Shown here piece by piece: positions 20,189-31,450 of a stretch of 49,475 nt of DNA. Source of the DNA: Stentor coeruleus. Its lineage: Eukaryota; Ciliophora; Heterotrichea; Heterotrichida; Stentoridae. The DNA is taken from positions 1 through 49,475 of the forward strand of contig MPUH01000502.1 in assembly GCA_001970955.1 (NCBI GenBank), in the 5' to 3' direction. How positions within the stretch are numbered: the stretch's first letter is position 1; each line of letters opens with the position of its first letter. The position numbers and the translations under genes were made by a program. The notes below the pieces were generated by a model that ran no database searches, had not been told where the DNA came from, and saw nothing but the letters and a program-made list of their open reading frames with translations.

Positions 20189-22300
20189 TTATGAAAGAGA
20201 AGTTAAGAACTTGCTTCGCGTTTTCATATAACTCTTAATATTTTCAAGGACACCATTCCCTTTCCCCATAATCCTTTCACCCATCTCCAAACACGAATCA
20301 ACAATTTCCCCAGCTTCAGTTTGATCAAAATTTTTATCATTTTCATTAACCAGCACACAAGGCAGTACATTCGGAGCTTTAACTGGACTATTTCCAGCAC
20401 TTTGAAGCTTGTTTAGCATAGCTTCAGACATTTTTTGCAGATTTTTCTCTCTTTTAAGTGCTAAACCTAACAATTTTGCCCTATGATCCTTATAATGCTC
20501 ATTAAGTATCACTGAAAAAGTCTCAGATTCAATAGCCAAAGCGTCAATAATACTTAAAGCTAAATATTCATATCTGCTTTTTGTCTGAGTCAATATAGAA
20601 TAATCTCCAACAATAGTCCTTCCATCATTACATGTAAATAAAGTTTTATGGATATTATCGATATTCATACCAATAGAAATATTTCCTGATATAATAAATA
20701 AAAGTTCAGAAGGTTTTTCATCTAAAACAAGTAATTTTTCATGAATCATGAACTTTCTTGGCTGTAAATGAGGGATTATTGAAAATTTAAACTTAGAAAT
20801 CCCGAAAAAATACTTGAAACTATGAATAAAGTCTGAATACAGGTTTTTTATTATACTATAATAAACTTGTTCATTTAAAAATTTCACATAATCTTGATCA
20901 ATTGCTATTAAATCATATGAACTATTGGATTCCCAATAAGATTTTGATAAACTTTTTAGTCTATCTTTTTCAAAGTAGTATTTGAAATGGTCGATGATTT
21001 TTGTTTTTAGTGGTTTATTGATTTTACCATGGATTCTTTCTAGAGATCCAAGCCAAAGATTTAAATCACCTAAACAATCTGCTGGGGTTGTGGATTCAGT
21101 GTAATAGGTAATTGCGCTATTGAAATTACCCATGATTACAGCAAAGAGAGTTACTCCGAAGAGCATTACTAGAAGCATAAAAGCCATTTCGTAGATGTTT
21201 TTTGGTAGAAAGTCCCCATAGCCAATTGTTGCTATTGTAGTAAGCATGAAGTAACTTGACCGAAGAGCGATATCTTTAGCAGGAAGATATTCAAGGCCAA
21301 ATGCTTGGTGGAATGTAGACTCCTCAAGCATGGTTGAGTTGTTACTAAACTTGTAGTTACTTACAATTCGTTGAAACCAATACCATAAGCATCCAAGAAA
21401 ATAAACTATAAAAATAAGGAAAATAAAGATTTTAGCAATTGATACAGCAATTTTTACAGTATAAGAATAAGTGATTTCCCCTGATTTTTCTCTTTTCCCT
21501 ATTGCACAAAAAGATAATAAATAGCTTATTCCTGTTCCATCTGTAATATCAATGACTCCTGGGAGTTTAAACAGTCTAACCATTCGTAGCAAGTATTCTA
21601 TATTTTCATATCCAAATCTTCGTAAGGGTATAATTGCAAAAATGTCAAAAATCAACCAGCTTTTCAAGTAAATTTTCATTATCCCTGTAAAATCCTTTAT
21701 CCGTTCATTCTTTTCATTGAATCTTTCAGTGAAAAAGTTCAGCAATATATCAAAAATAAACAAAACCCAGCATATCAGGTCTATAGTAAACATTTCATCA
21801 CCTGGATATTTTATAATACAAATCTACAAAATAAAAGTAATANTTTCATTGAATCTTTCAGTGAAAAAGTTCAGCAATATATCAAAAATAAACAAAACCC
21901 AGCATATCAGGTCTATAGTAAACATTTCATCACCTGGATATTCATAAGCCAAAAAAAACAAAGTGGTTATAACATTATACCCTAAAACTAGCTCCATGAT
22001 AATATCCCAAGTTCTTTTAAATTTTCCAGTACTACGTATGAGGATTTTATTATAGAAAGTTTGAGCCTTCACCTTTGTCAGTGTTGCTAACCTTTCTAAA
22101 TTTGATTCATATCTTTGAAAATTTAACTGGGTCATTTCTAAGTCTTCACTATTTTTCCTTGAATGATAAACATGCTCAAATGGCTCTGGGCTAATAACTT
22201 CTCCCAGTATGACTATATCATTAGGATTTGAAGGTTTAATTTGAAATTCTCTAGATGATTTGTCTTCTGTTAGATGATGCCTTTCAAGCTTCATATGCAT
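20189..22300 (-). CDS. Voltage/cyclic-nucleotide-gated K+ channel (EAG/HCN-type), split by an assembly join
   Basis: Six membrane segments are visible, including S1 (LGYNVITTLFFLAYEY), S2 (FTIDLICWVLFIFDILLNFF), S4 with R-x2-R-x2-K (LLRMVRLFKLPG), S5, a pore loop TTIATIGYGDFLP with the K+ filter GYGD, and S6. A C-linker and a cyclic-nucleotide-binding domain (IISGNISIG ... GDYSIL) follow, then a tail. It would set plasma-membrane excitability. Odd: 99 bases (21712-21810) are repeated at 21844-21942 around an N at 21843, so the frame appears as two pieces. Merging the overlap, with bases 21811-21843 dropped, gives one protein of about 655 aa that starts at ATG 22298-22300. Confidence 0.88.
21712..21942. 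repeat. 99-bp identical direct repeat around an N, scaffold overlap
   Basis: 21712-21810 equals 21844-21942. Between them are 32 unmatched bases and one N (21843). This is the signature of two contigs joined without collapsing their overlap. A true duplication inside S2 of the channel is less likely. Confidence 0.9.
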
Positions 22301-23041
22301 TTAATTAATCAGAACTGGAAAAAATAAAATAAAAAGAAAAAAATGATATTAGTTAATTATGTTTGTAATTCTATACTAATATTCAACTTTTTATAGTTTT
22401 ATCAATAAATTGTGATAAGGCAAAATAGGTGATTCATATATTAATTTACAATGTGAATATAGTCAAGTGTGATGCGATTCTGCTAATAAAATAACTAAAT
22501 GGTTAAGGAATATGAATAACTAATTGATGTTTTTAACTTATAATTATTATTATTTGTAGTTTTAATAGAAAATAATGCATTTGAAATGTGTAAATGATAA
22601 TTTTAGGTAGATAGTTTTATTTAATTGAATAACTAGTAGTGATTGATTGTATTACACATACCTATTTGTCAAAGATTTTTTAAAATATTTATATTTTGCA
22701 AAAACCTTAGTAATGAATATAAAATATAAATTTTTAAGTAAGATTAAACTGCAAGTCATATTAACCTTTACTACTATCTTCAAAAATATATATACTTGAA
22801 AAAATAATATTAATCCTTTACAATTTCTAATATTTTTCATTATCCTACATCCAATTTTTATACCAAACATAACAATTATAAATTTTCTATCATAAAACCT
22901 TTAAAATCTATTTATCAAAATCTATTTTTAACTTAAATCGTCACCATCTTCTAAAATTATTACACTTCCTCTTATTCACTACAACCCATATCAAAATCCC
23001 TAATTTCCCTTCCTCATCATCAAAAACCCATTATTAATTAC
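22301..23041. other. AT-rich spacer between two minus-strand genes
   Basis: It contains the upstream region of the channel and the 3' flank of IFT144. I see no coding frame with convincing composition and no repeat. Open frames here are short and hydrophobic, as expected from AT-rich DNA. Confidence 0.55.
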
Positions 23042-26000
23042 CTAAAAACTTTCTTCATCATCAGGCATCGCTGCCGCATTCTTTAAATCATCCAGTGGGT
23101 CTTGAACTAAACTCAAACTTGTCGGAGACACTTTTTGCGAACACATCGGACAATCACCCTCGCTTTCTAAGCTAGAACCCATTTCTTGTAATAAAACAGG
23201 GAATTTGCAATTAGGACACTGAGACCAATTAGAAAGCTGCATATGTTTTCCTGAAGCTGCACAAAATGGAATGCTATTTTTACAGCTTTCACATTCAAGC
23301 TCATAATCAAGGACATAAGCATTGCAAAATGGACATGGTGAAGTCGAGTCTTCAGGGTCTCCTCCTTTAGGTCTTTTTATAGCAACTTTTTCAATTTGTT
23401 TTTTGAATTTCTCATCAATAAAAGGACGATGTTCAGGTCGCATAAGCACACAAGCCCAGTTATATGCAGCTTCTTTGAGATTGGCTCTCATGCATTCAAC
23501 TACTGCGGATGTTAAGATTTGGACAGTATGTGCTGGGAACTGAGATATGTTCTTGCATACGCGGGTTAGGAGTTTAGCAGCAGAGTAGTGATCTCCCATT
23601 TTGACATATCTTTTCACAAGAACATAAGAGTGTATTATCATAAGTTTATTCTGTATAAGCTGGGGAACTTTGATTTTCTGGAAGCGCATATCTCTAATAG
23701 TCTCAAACAACCTATCATGTGCTGCCTTATAATTTCCTGATTCCTGCTCCTCACTAGCAATAATAATAGCTGTATTAGCCGCTTCCTTTAATTTTCCCAT
23801 AACCATATTCAACTCATAAATAAACTTTGGGTCTTTTGGTATCCCATCCATTTCTCCCATAAAAAAGTCATAAAGTTGCATAAAAATCACATCACTCTTT
23901 GCCCTTGCTGCCATTTTAATCGCTTCAGAAAAAAACTCTTCCCCTGCTAACATAAACAACTGCAACGATTTCTGACAATTCCCAGCTTTTTCATAATGCA
24001 TCGCAGCTTTCCCAGGTTTATTTTTCCCTTCAAAGAACTGAGCAATTTTTACATGTTCATCAACACTCTTATCATCTCTCTGTAAAATAAATTCAGCATA
24101 TTTCTCCATTAAATCAAAACTTTGGGCTAAAACAAAAGCATCTTCTTTCTTATCAGCTAATATCAAAAACTCTAAGGCATTTTCTTTTTGACCTTTTTTC
24201 TCATAATATTCTGCCATTAATGATGCTGCAGATTGTGTTGGACATTTGGTTTTAATAAGTGATTTAGCACGCTCTGGGTTATCTAATTGGTTAAGATTAA
24301 GCTTTATGACATTTTCGAAGTCTCCAGCTTTTTCATAGGCCATTTCAGCTTCTTTGAAATTCCCTTCAACTTCTCGAGCTTTGGCTAGTTGGATAAGTAA
24401 TTTGGGTGTTGTGATTACGTCCATGAGTTCTGAAGCTTCTTTCCATTTTTTCATTTTTATATAGAGAGATGCAGCTTTTTCTAATTGCCCACCTTTGTGG
24501 TAGAGTTGGGCAGCTTCGGCAAAGTGCTTTAGGGTTTCGCAGACTGAGGCACAATCAACTTTTAGCTGTGGATCGTTTAGTTCTAAGGCAATTTTGTATC
24601 CTCGTGAGACATCGCCTGATCGGATGCTGTTTCTTGCTAGTCCAGCATAACATTGCATAGTGTTTTGGGCAACTTCGGCTTGTGGTAAACCACAAGCTTC
24701 CATTGTAGAACTAGCACGTTCATAAAGTTTTAAGGCGTCGGCATAATTACCTTGGGATTCTAATTGTCCAGCGAGATTTTTACATATAACAGGCTCCATA
24801 TGTGGGGCAACATTTCTACTTAGCTGCATGGCAATCAGCCAGTCTTGTAAATCACATCTCATCTCTAAAGCTAAAATCGGTTGCGAACTCTTAAGGAAAA
24901 GTTCCTGAGCCAAGTCATGCTGGTGTAATATCATTGCAACATAGCCCAAAAGTATATTTTTTTCACTTTCTTCCTTTATAGCTCTTATAGAATACACCAT
25001 ACCCACATTTTTCGATAGTTGATATGCCCTTTCAGCAACTTCAAGATCTAAATTTTGCAAAGCTAGTTTACCTAAGACTTCAGGTATTTTAACTCCACCT
25101 AATTTTTCAGCAACATGATAGCAATGATTGAATCTTTTTAAAGCTAGATTTTGTAAAAAATATTTATAATGACCTTCAGAAGTATCACCTTTTCCTCTCC
25201 ATTGGCTTAAATATGTATGGCTTGCTAAGAAACTTCCTCTAACATTTCCTAAAGACTCAGAATGGCAAAAAACTACACCTTTAAATAGAAGTAAAGGCTT
25301 TTGACCTTTTTCAAGCATTGTTATTGAGTCTCTTGTATTACGATCAAGGTCTTCGATTGAAAGAAGTTCTCTTAATGGATCAACTGAGCTTCCAAAAAGT
25401 GTTATTGGGCTATAGAGGTAACCAGTTAATTTTTCAGTCTCACAGGTTATAAACATGTTTAGGTCTGCTTCATCCCAGAGGACCTTAATCACGTTGCTGG
25501 AGAAGTTTGGTACTGGAAGTTTGCTTTCGTTTACTGGTGTATATAAATATCCACCCCCAGTAATATCTTTTACTACTATCCTTGTCCCAGTGCTATTAGG
25601 GAACACACTCGAAATTGCAGAATCAAATCTGATTTCACTAACATAATTCAAATCCTCTAGAGAAAAACATCTTATTTTTGAAGACCCTTCTCCTAAAACT
25701 AATATTGATTTGGTCATTGCCATACATACAATATCATTAAATTGTTTGTCAATTTTATCCCCTTCAATTTGATGAAGCGTAACTACAGATCCGCATTGAG
25801 CAGCAGCCCATTGACTATTTATTAGTAAATTTTTCCCAACACCTGAATAGTCTATTTTCTTCACACAATACCCTCCTGGGAATATTTCCTTAGGACTTTT
25901 CCATCTATAAAACATAGCTGATGAGCTTGTCATTACCCCAACATGAAAAGGTCCTAAAGCTAAAACTGAAGGTTCAGAGTCTATTTTTACCTTATTCACA

Positions 26001-27127
26001 GTCCTAACCCCACCAACACATTCAAGAATTGTAACTTCTGTCAATGAACTCAACAAACCAACTAAAGTTTCAAATGAACAGCTTAATGATGGAACGATTA
26101 GCAAATAATTAATAAGTTTGCCTGCCGAAGTTAATATTGTCAATATTTGTCCATCACTTGTCCAATGCATTTTGTTAATCCTTCCTAGATCGTAGGATAG
26201 TTCGATTTTATCAACACGGATTTCTTTGATTGTGCTGAGATTGTAGAATCTTATTGAATTGTCACCTGCTAAAGCAACTTTGTTTTGAGATTTGTTGACG
26301 CAGATAGCATCGAAGGTTATATTAAAGACTTTTATTGAATAAAGTTCTGAGCTGAAGTTCGTTTTCGCTAAGGAAATTGATGCCATCCATCCTTCTGAAC
26401 ACCCAACTATTACTTTATCATCTGCATACCAGTCATATCCTATAATTCTCCCATAGTGTTGTTGAAGTTGTATTTCTTTTGAAGTATACCCATCTCGAGA
26501 CCAGATTGTATTTATAGCCAAATCTCTTAACATCATAGTAATAACACCTGTGTTACTCCATAATATTCGAAGTGGTTGAGCTTTTAGAAGATTGTTTTGT
26601 GGGATTGTGTCCCCAGTAATTGTTGAGATCGTTATGGTTTTGTCTTCACTTCCTGTTATGAGTAGATCATCTGGTGACCAGTCTCCAGAAATGACTCGCA
26701 TTGAATGCTTGCCGATTGTAGGGATTTTCCTTTGCGTGCCTTTGTTGTAGAAGACAATACCTCCTTTTTCTGTGCCAATAGCAAGAATTGGCTGAGTTTT
26801 GCTCCATTTAAGGAAGGTTGGCTGGTCGTTCGCCCCGATTTCTAAGTGCGTGAAGATAAGGGTGTTGATATCCCAGACAGTGACATTGCTCAGACGTTCT
26901 TGGAGAACTGCGATTACTTCACCTTCTTTGTCCCATTCAAGGTCTTTCACTGGGCGGTTTTCGGGCAAGGTCAATTGCTTGTATTTTTTACCTTGGCGGT
27001 CTAGTATATGAACTAAGCTCCCACCACCACTTACAGCAATGAGATTGTCAGATTTTTGCCAAGAAAATACAGCATCATTGCCTGTAATTATGTCGTCGCC
27101 GATATAAAAAACTGGCTTGCTTTCCAT
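23042..27127 (-). CDS. IFT144: Intraflagellar transport protein 144 (WDR19), IFT-A complex
   Basis: The product is 1361 aa, matching the family length (about 1340). Residues 1-340 form the first WD40 propeller (FSWQKSDNLIAVSGGG, WDKEGEVIAVL, GKHSMRVISGDWSPDDLLITG), and about 350-640 the second. TPR-like helices follow (about 660-1230; GNFKEAEMAYEKAGDFENV). The tail holds Cys clusters typical of WDR19 (CPFCNAYVLDYELECESC, CPNCKFP, CPMC). IFT144 is a core IFT-A subunit for retrograde transport and ciliary import of membrane proteins. WDR35/IFT121 is the nearest alternative, but length and C-terminal zinc clusters favour IFT144. The reading frame is complete with no intron. Confidence 0.95.
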   Translation of the reverse strand: MESKPVFYIGDDIITGNDAVFSWQKSDNLIAVSGGGSLVHILDRQGKKYKQLTLPENRPVKDLEWDKEGEVIAVLQERLSNVTVWDINTLIFTHLEIGANDQPTFLKWSKTQPILAIGTEKGGIVFYNKGTQRKIPTIGKHSMRVISGDWSPDDLLITGSEDKTITISTITGDTIPQNNLLKAQPLRILWSNTGVITMMLRDLAINTIWSRDGYTSKEIQLQQHYGRIIGYDWYADDKVIVGCSEGWMASISLAKTNFSSELYSIKVFNITFDAICVNKSQNKVALAGDNSIRFYNLSTIKEIRVDKIELSYDLGRINKMHWTSDGQILTILTSAGKLINYLLIVPSLSCSFETLVGLLSSLTEVTILECVGGVRTVNKVKIDSEPSVLALGPFHVGVMTSSSAMFYRWKSPKEIFPGGYCVKKIDYSGVGKNLLINSQWAAAQCGSVVTLHQIEGDKIDKQFNDIVCMAMTKSILVLGEGSSKIRCFSLEDLNYVSEIRFDSAISSVFPNSTGTRIVVKDITGGGYLYTPVNESKLPVPNFSSNVIKVLWDEADLNMFITCETEKLTGYLYSPITLFGSSVDPLRELLSIEDLDRNTRDSITMLEKGQKPLLLFKGVVFCHSESLGNVRGSFLASHTYLSQWRGKGDTSEGHYKYFLQNLALKRFNHCYHVAEKLGGVKIPEVLGKLALQNLDLEVAERAYQLSKNVGMVYSIRAIKEESEKNILLGYVAMILHQHDLAQELFLKSSQPILALEMRCDLQDWLIAMQLSRNVAPHMEPVICKNLAGQLESQGNYADALKLYERASSTMEACGLPQAEVAQNTMQCYAGLARNSIRSGDVSRGYKIALELNDPQLKVDCASVCETLKHFAEAAQLYHKGGQLEKAASLYIKMKKWKEASELMDVITTPKLLIQLAKAREVEGNFKEAEMAYEKAGDFENVIKLNLNQLDNPERAKSLIKTKCPTQSAASLMAEYYEKKGQKENALEFLILADKKEDAFVLAQSFDLMEKYAEFILQRDDKSVDEHVKIAQFFEGKNKPGKAAMHYEKAGNCQKSLQLFMLAGEEFFSEAIKMAARAKSDVIFMQLYDFFMGEMDGIPKDPKFIYELNMVMGKLKEAANTAIIIASEEQESGNYKAAHDRLFETIRDMRFQKIKVPQLIQNKLMIIHSYVLVKRYVKMGDHYSAAKLLTRVCKNISQFPAHTVQILTSAVVECMRANLKEAAYNWACVLMRPEHRPFIDEKFKKQIEKVAIKRPKGGDPEDSTSPCPFCNAYVLDYELECESCKNSIPFCAASGKHMQLSNWSQCPNCKFPVLLQEMGSSLESEGDCPMCSQKVSPTSLSLVQDPLDDLKNAAAMPDDEESF

Positions 27128-27863
27128 TTATTTGAATGATTTGTCTAAGCTAGTGATATATTTTAATATATTAGGAATGCTTATGTATAGCTTTAATTGG
27201 ATTTAGGTTTTTAATTTTTCTGAGATTATGTGATAGATTTGATTTATGCTGATTGGAAAATAATATAAAGGTCAGGATTAGGATTTTAGGATAAAATTAA
27301 ATATGCTTTTTGTAGCAAAAATTTATAATATTGGAAGGATAGAGAGATAAGGAAAGTTTTTGATAAATTTTATGATGAAGTATGTTTTTTTAGAGCGGAT
27401 TATTGGATTAGTGTATTAGGGTAATTTTATAAAAAAAGTTATTAGAGTAGCTCGATAAAATATTTTGAATATACTTTTATTTTGCTGATAATAATTAAAT
27501 GTGATAGAGTAAGCTTATATAAAACTCTAAAGCAAATTATTATGCCAAAAATATTTAATTCTCTGCTTCAATAAAAATCCTAGCCAAGCATTAACATAAT
27601 ACTTTACTCCTATCAGAATGAAAGCAAAACTCTCAAAAATATTATCCTACCATAAACAACATAATCCTAAAACCAAAAAAAATCCATCTTTTCTATAGCT
27701 TAAAATCATCGATATCTCTAAAATAATATCCACAAACTATCTTAAACTACTAGAAAATTAATACTTACAAATAGTGCAATTCTTCTTTTATTAGTATTTT
27801 ATACACACTTACAATATAAAGAAAACTCACAAGAATGGAAATTTACTATGAAACTATAAATAA
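27128..27863. other. Divergent promoter region between IFT144 and RBR ligase genes
   Basis: It lies between the 5' ends of two divergent genes and is AT-rich throughout. I found no ORF, repeat or conserved motif I could support. Confidence 0.55.
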
Positions 27864-28892
27864 ATGGAAGCTGAAAACGAGTACTGTGAAATCTGTTATG
27901 AGACAAAATCTCAAGAGTATTTTTTTGAAAACCCAATCTGCACACATAGTTTTTGTACATCATGCATGAAAAGCTATTTTATCAACATTTTATCGAGTAG
28001 AGAATTTTATAGTATGAAATGCCCTGCACAAGGATGTGAAAACAAAGAACTTATGGCAGTTGCCCAAAATGTCTTATCTGAAGATGAATACAATGCTTTG
28101 GACGAAACCAGATTTTTTTTTATCCTCTCTTTAGATTCTAATACACGATGGTGCCCAATACCTGATTGTAAAGGATATTCGCATGTTACTTCTTTACAAT
28201 ATGTTTCATGTAATGTTTGTGCTTGTAATTATTGTAAAGATTGCTTACAGCGTTGGGAAGATAAGCATAAATGCCCAAAAGTAAACGAATTCCATATATA
28301 TATGAGAAATCTTGGTGCCCGACCATGCCCAGGCTGTAAAAATTTAGTAGAAAAACACTCAGGGTGCACATCAATGACTTGTCGCTGTGGGACAATATTT
28401 TGTATGGTATGCGGGAAAATTATAGACAATGACCATGATGGACTTAAATGCTTTATAGGTTTAGAAGACCCATCTTATTTTTTAATATTTGGCTTACTGC
28501 TAAGCCCTATCCTGTTCCCATTTCATGCAGGATTTTATATATTCCAAACACGAAGTTTTGATGAAAAAGATGATAATGGAAAAAGTATATACAATTGTAA
28601 AAATATTACTTTGTATTCTATTATGTTCCTTATATCTCCATTAATAGTGCTTATTATATTTATTATTGCAGCAGGGTATGTTATTTTTAGTAAAGATGAT
28701 AAAAGGAATATTAACAGTTTTTTGCCTAAAACCAAATTTTTTTGGCCTTTGAAACCTTTTATTTGGGTATTAGTTTTTGTGTTGATTTTTGTTTTGATAA
28801 TACTTGGATACATGATTTTTAACATCTATTTGACTGTTCTTGGGCTTGTGTCGTTGTTTAAAAAAATTTTCTGCAGGAAAAACATTAGATAA
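27864..28892 (+). CDS. Membrane-anchored RBR-type E3 ubiquitin ligase
   Basis: The product is 342 aa. RING1 (CEICYETK ... CTHSFCTSCMKSY, residues 8-40), an in-between-RING domain (WCPIPDCKG ... CKDCLQRW, about 93-133) and RING2 (CPGCKNLVEKHSGCTSMTC, about 153-180) are present in order. The third RING2 Cys (SGCTSM) is in the position of the catalytic Cys that takes ubiquitin as a thioester. At least three hydrophobic segments follow (residues about 208-230, 250-275 and 295-330), so the protein is an integral membrane ligase of the RNF144/RNF19 kind, probably ER or endosomal. Confidence 0.92.
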   Translation: MEAENEYCEICYETKSQEYFFENPICTHSFCTSCMKSYFINILSSREFYSMKCPAQGCENKELMAVAQNVLSEDEYNALDETRFFFILSLDSNTRWCPIPDCKGYSHVTSLQYVSCNVCACNYCKDCLQRWEDKHKCPKVNEFHIYMRNLGARPCPGCKNLVEKHSGCTSMTCRCGTIFCMVCGKIIDNDHDGLKCFIGLEDPSYFLIFGLLLSPILFPFHAGFYIFQTRSFDEKDDNGKSIYNCKNITLYSIMFLISPLIVLIIFIIAAGYVIFSKDDKRNINSFLPKTKFFWPLKPFIWVLVFVLIFVLIILGYMIFNIYLTVLGLVSLFKKIFCRKNIR

Positions 28893-29666
28893 TAATTATT
28901 ATTTAAGGCTAGAGTTGTAAAGGGTTATTACAATAAAAAAATTGTGTTGTTGAAAAATTAGCATTTAGATGTATAAATTCATCATACTATAAATGAATTA
29001 TCTTTGTGAATAAGAAGATATAAATCAGCATTATAGTTGCAATAAAGCTTTTTCTGATGTTTGTATTTTATACTTTTATACTATGAAATATTTAATCCTT
29101 CAAAAGACTATATCAGCAAAATTTCCATATATGCTTATAATATATTTGCCTTTAATCTAGCAAATTTTTGTTCCAGATTATTTATCGTCAGTATATGCTA
29201 GTCTTAATAATACCAACAACACAAAAATAGTTTGCTAAAACTTGATTCTCTCAAAAACTCATGAGTTTACACTATCAAGCATTATTCATTCCAGAAAGCC
29301 CACACAAAAAATTCATATATACATCATAATATTCACATCCTCATCACTACAAACTATTCATTTCATTATAAAATATACTCTTCACATATGTTTATAATTC
29401 TCTAATCTTTTTCTTCAATTTTTTCTTAATAACCTATCTTATTTATCATAAATAATACCAAATCTTTTCAAAAAAATCTTTACTTTTTAAGCTAATTTTT
29501 AAGCAGAATTAGCATTTTTATTAGACAACCCAAGTACAAAAAAACATAATATTTGTTGACAAGCGTTTTTAGTTATTAATTAGAGAGATAAAAAATCCTA
29601 AGACTAAAAGAAATATATGTGCTACGATTAAGGTTTAATGATAGTCAAGATAATTGTTATTCAAAA
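28893..29666. other. AT-rich spacer, nothing recognised
   Basis: These are low-complexity A/T tracts and CA/TC-rich stretches. I can support no coding frame or RNA. Confidence 0.55.
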
Positions 29667-29930
29667 CTAGAATGAGAAGTTTTCTTTTGAGCAGATGCCG
29701 AAAAGATTACCTAAGAGTTCTTCTGGATCATAATATGTTGGAGTATGCTGATCCATAAGATACTCTGTTGTATTATGTGGGGCATTGGGCTTTTCTATTA
29801 TCTTGCGATGATTTGAATTTACTGAGTTTTGCTGTTTGTTTTGTTTAAGCTTTTTGCTTCCTGGTGGTGTTGCTGCTCGATTTTTGGCTTTTTCTGAGTA
29901 GCTTTCAGAGTCTTTGACGCATGTTTTCAT
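29667..29930 (-). CDS. Short hydrophilic, disordered protein, hypothetical
   Basis: The product is 87 aa, rich in Lys, Asn, Pro, Gln and Ser (NRAATPPGSKKLKQNKQQNS), ending with an aromatic/acidic patch (PTYYDPEELLGNLFGICSK). Composition is coding-like rather than the Phe/Ile/Lys mix of AT-rich noise. No domain is recognised. An unseen upstream exon is possible. Confidence 0.5.
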   Translation of the reverse strand: MKTCVKDSESYSEKAKNRAATPPGSKKLKQNKQQNSVNSNHRKIIEKPNAPHNTTEYLMDQHTPTYYDPEELLGNLFGICSKENFSF

Positions 29931-29976
29931 CTATGATCTAGTTGCTGTATTTCTGTTTTATGATCACCATTACTCA

Positions 29977-31017
29977 AATAAATCAATTTTTTCATATTCA
30001 TCGGACAGAGAAAAAAGCCTTTTGAAGTGAGATATTTTTTTACAGAATCAGAAATTAGATGTGAAGTGGTTGAGTTTTTTGAAAAATTAGGGATTTTTAT
30101 TTTAGAGATAGTTTATGGGCTTATAAAGAAAATTGGAGTTGCTGGATGAAGAAAATGATTTATTTTTTGGATTTTGTAGTGAAATAAATTTTAGGATTAT
30201 GATGGATTATTCAAGAAAAGTTAGAGGGGTTTTGAAATTAAATTATGCTACAGAGCTTAAATAGTTAAGGATGCATAATTTGAGATTTAATGAAGATATA
30301 ATATAAACTTGAAATTACAAAGCTAAGAATTCAAAAATCGATTATATAAATTTGGTTGGTGATGATATTAATTTATGCTCTAAAATATTTTTATCTTTTA
30401 TTAGACTCATTATATAATATCTCGAATTTATAATTTTATATAGTAACTAATTAAAAAATAGGCCCTTAACAATTTCCTAGCATACTTAGAATCTATAATC
30501 AAAAATTTATAACTTCGATTCAATCTACAGCATTTCTATGCATATATAAATGCAAGAATAACAGATACAAGAGAAGCTGCCAATTCTCTATGAATTTCTA
30601 TCAGAAAAAATCATAAATGTTCAATCTTGGTAGGAAATTTACCAAGATTCATCTGGCATCCAATGGCTTGATACGCAAAATGGAGACGAAGATACAATTA
30701 TTGCAGGGATTTTAAGTATTTATGATAGATTAGATTTGCGGTTTTTAAATAAAACATCTAGGTTCCAGACTCATGTAATCAATAGTGTAAAACTTTTTAG
30801 AATGATGATGAATTATTGAAAATATGCTATTTTGATAGGTTTATAGTTTGTGTCGAATAAAAATAAAGTTAAGGAAATTTGTAGCACAAGTAAGAAGATT
30901 GTTGGCGAAATGGAGTTTTTCAAGCTTGCTGGACAAAGACTAGAAAAAGTTGATGGTGGTAATTTAATTGAAGTGTTGCAGAAATTGAAACTACTTATAA
31001 AAAGTTTAATAAAGTGA
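29977..31017 (+). pseudogene. Gene relics with in-frame stops (two segments)
   Basis: Segment 2 (30550-31017) starts at an ATG and keeps one frame for 155 codons with four internal stops (TAA, TAG, TGA, TAG), where chance would give about a dozen. Its composition is protein-like (IYQDSSGIQWLDTQNGDEDT; AGQRLEKVDGGNLIEVL). One stop (TAG) may end a 15-base GT-AG intron, GTTCAATCTTGGTAG; the others have no intron explanation. Segment 1 (29977-30306) also stays in one frame but with six stops in 110 codons, close to chance, so it is weaker. I recognise no family. Confidence 0.4.
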
Positions 31018-31207
31018 GATTTTTTAATTAACTACTTATAAAAATTTTATATAGTAATCTCTCAACATAAGCACATTCAAAATTTTTAATATCCTTATAT
31101 AGAGATATCTAATTAGTCTATATACAATGTAATAATTTATAAAAAATATAGTTATTTTAATATATGCATTACTATTCTATTAAATATATTTCTATAATAT
31201 AAATTAT

Positions 31208-31410
31208 GATGAAGATATGCAAGGATGGGGTATGTACAAATGGAATTCTGGGGAGATACTTATATTGGAGGGTTCAAATGTGATAAGCGTGATTAAAAAG
31301 CATAGGATGCAATACAAAAATAAGTTATACTGGCACACTAATACTAAATACAGGGGAAACTTATGTTGGAGCTTGTGAAGGTGGCTCTATGAAGTAGGAA
31401 GGAAAAGAGG
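31208..31410 (+). pseudogene. MORN-repeat gene relic
   Basis: Degenerate MORN motifs remain: MQGWGMYKWNSG, then after a one-base shift DTYIGGFKCDKRD, and later GETYVGACEGGSMK before a TAG. Several stops and at least one frameshift break it. It resembles pieces of the intact MORN gene at 46476-48368 in motif but not closely in bases. It ends 40 bases from the 3' end of AAR2 on the other strand. Confidence 0.65.
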
Positions 31411-31450
31411 TTCCTATCTAAGTAATAGACATTATCTTAAAAGATTTAAT

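Noticed and set aside
29977-30306. Stop-riddled frame read as an ORF in a reassigned code
   Set aside because: Six stops in 110 codons is near the random expectation (about nine), so it is kept only as a weak part of the relic region.
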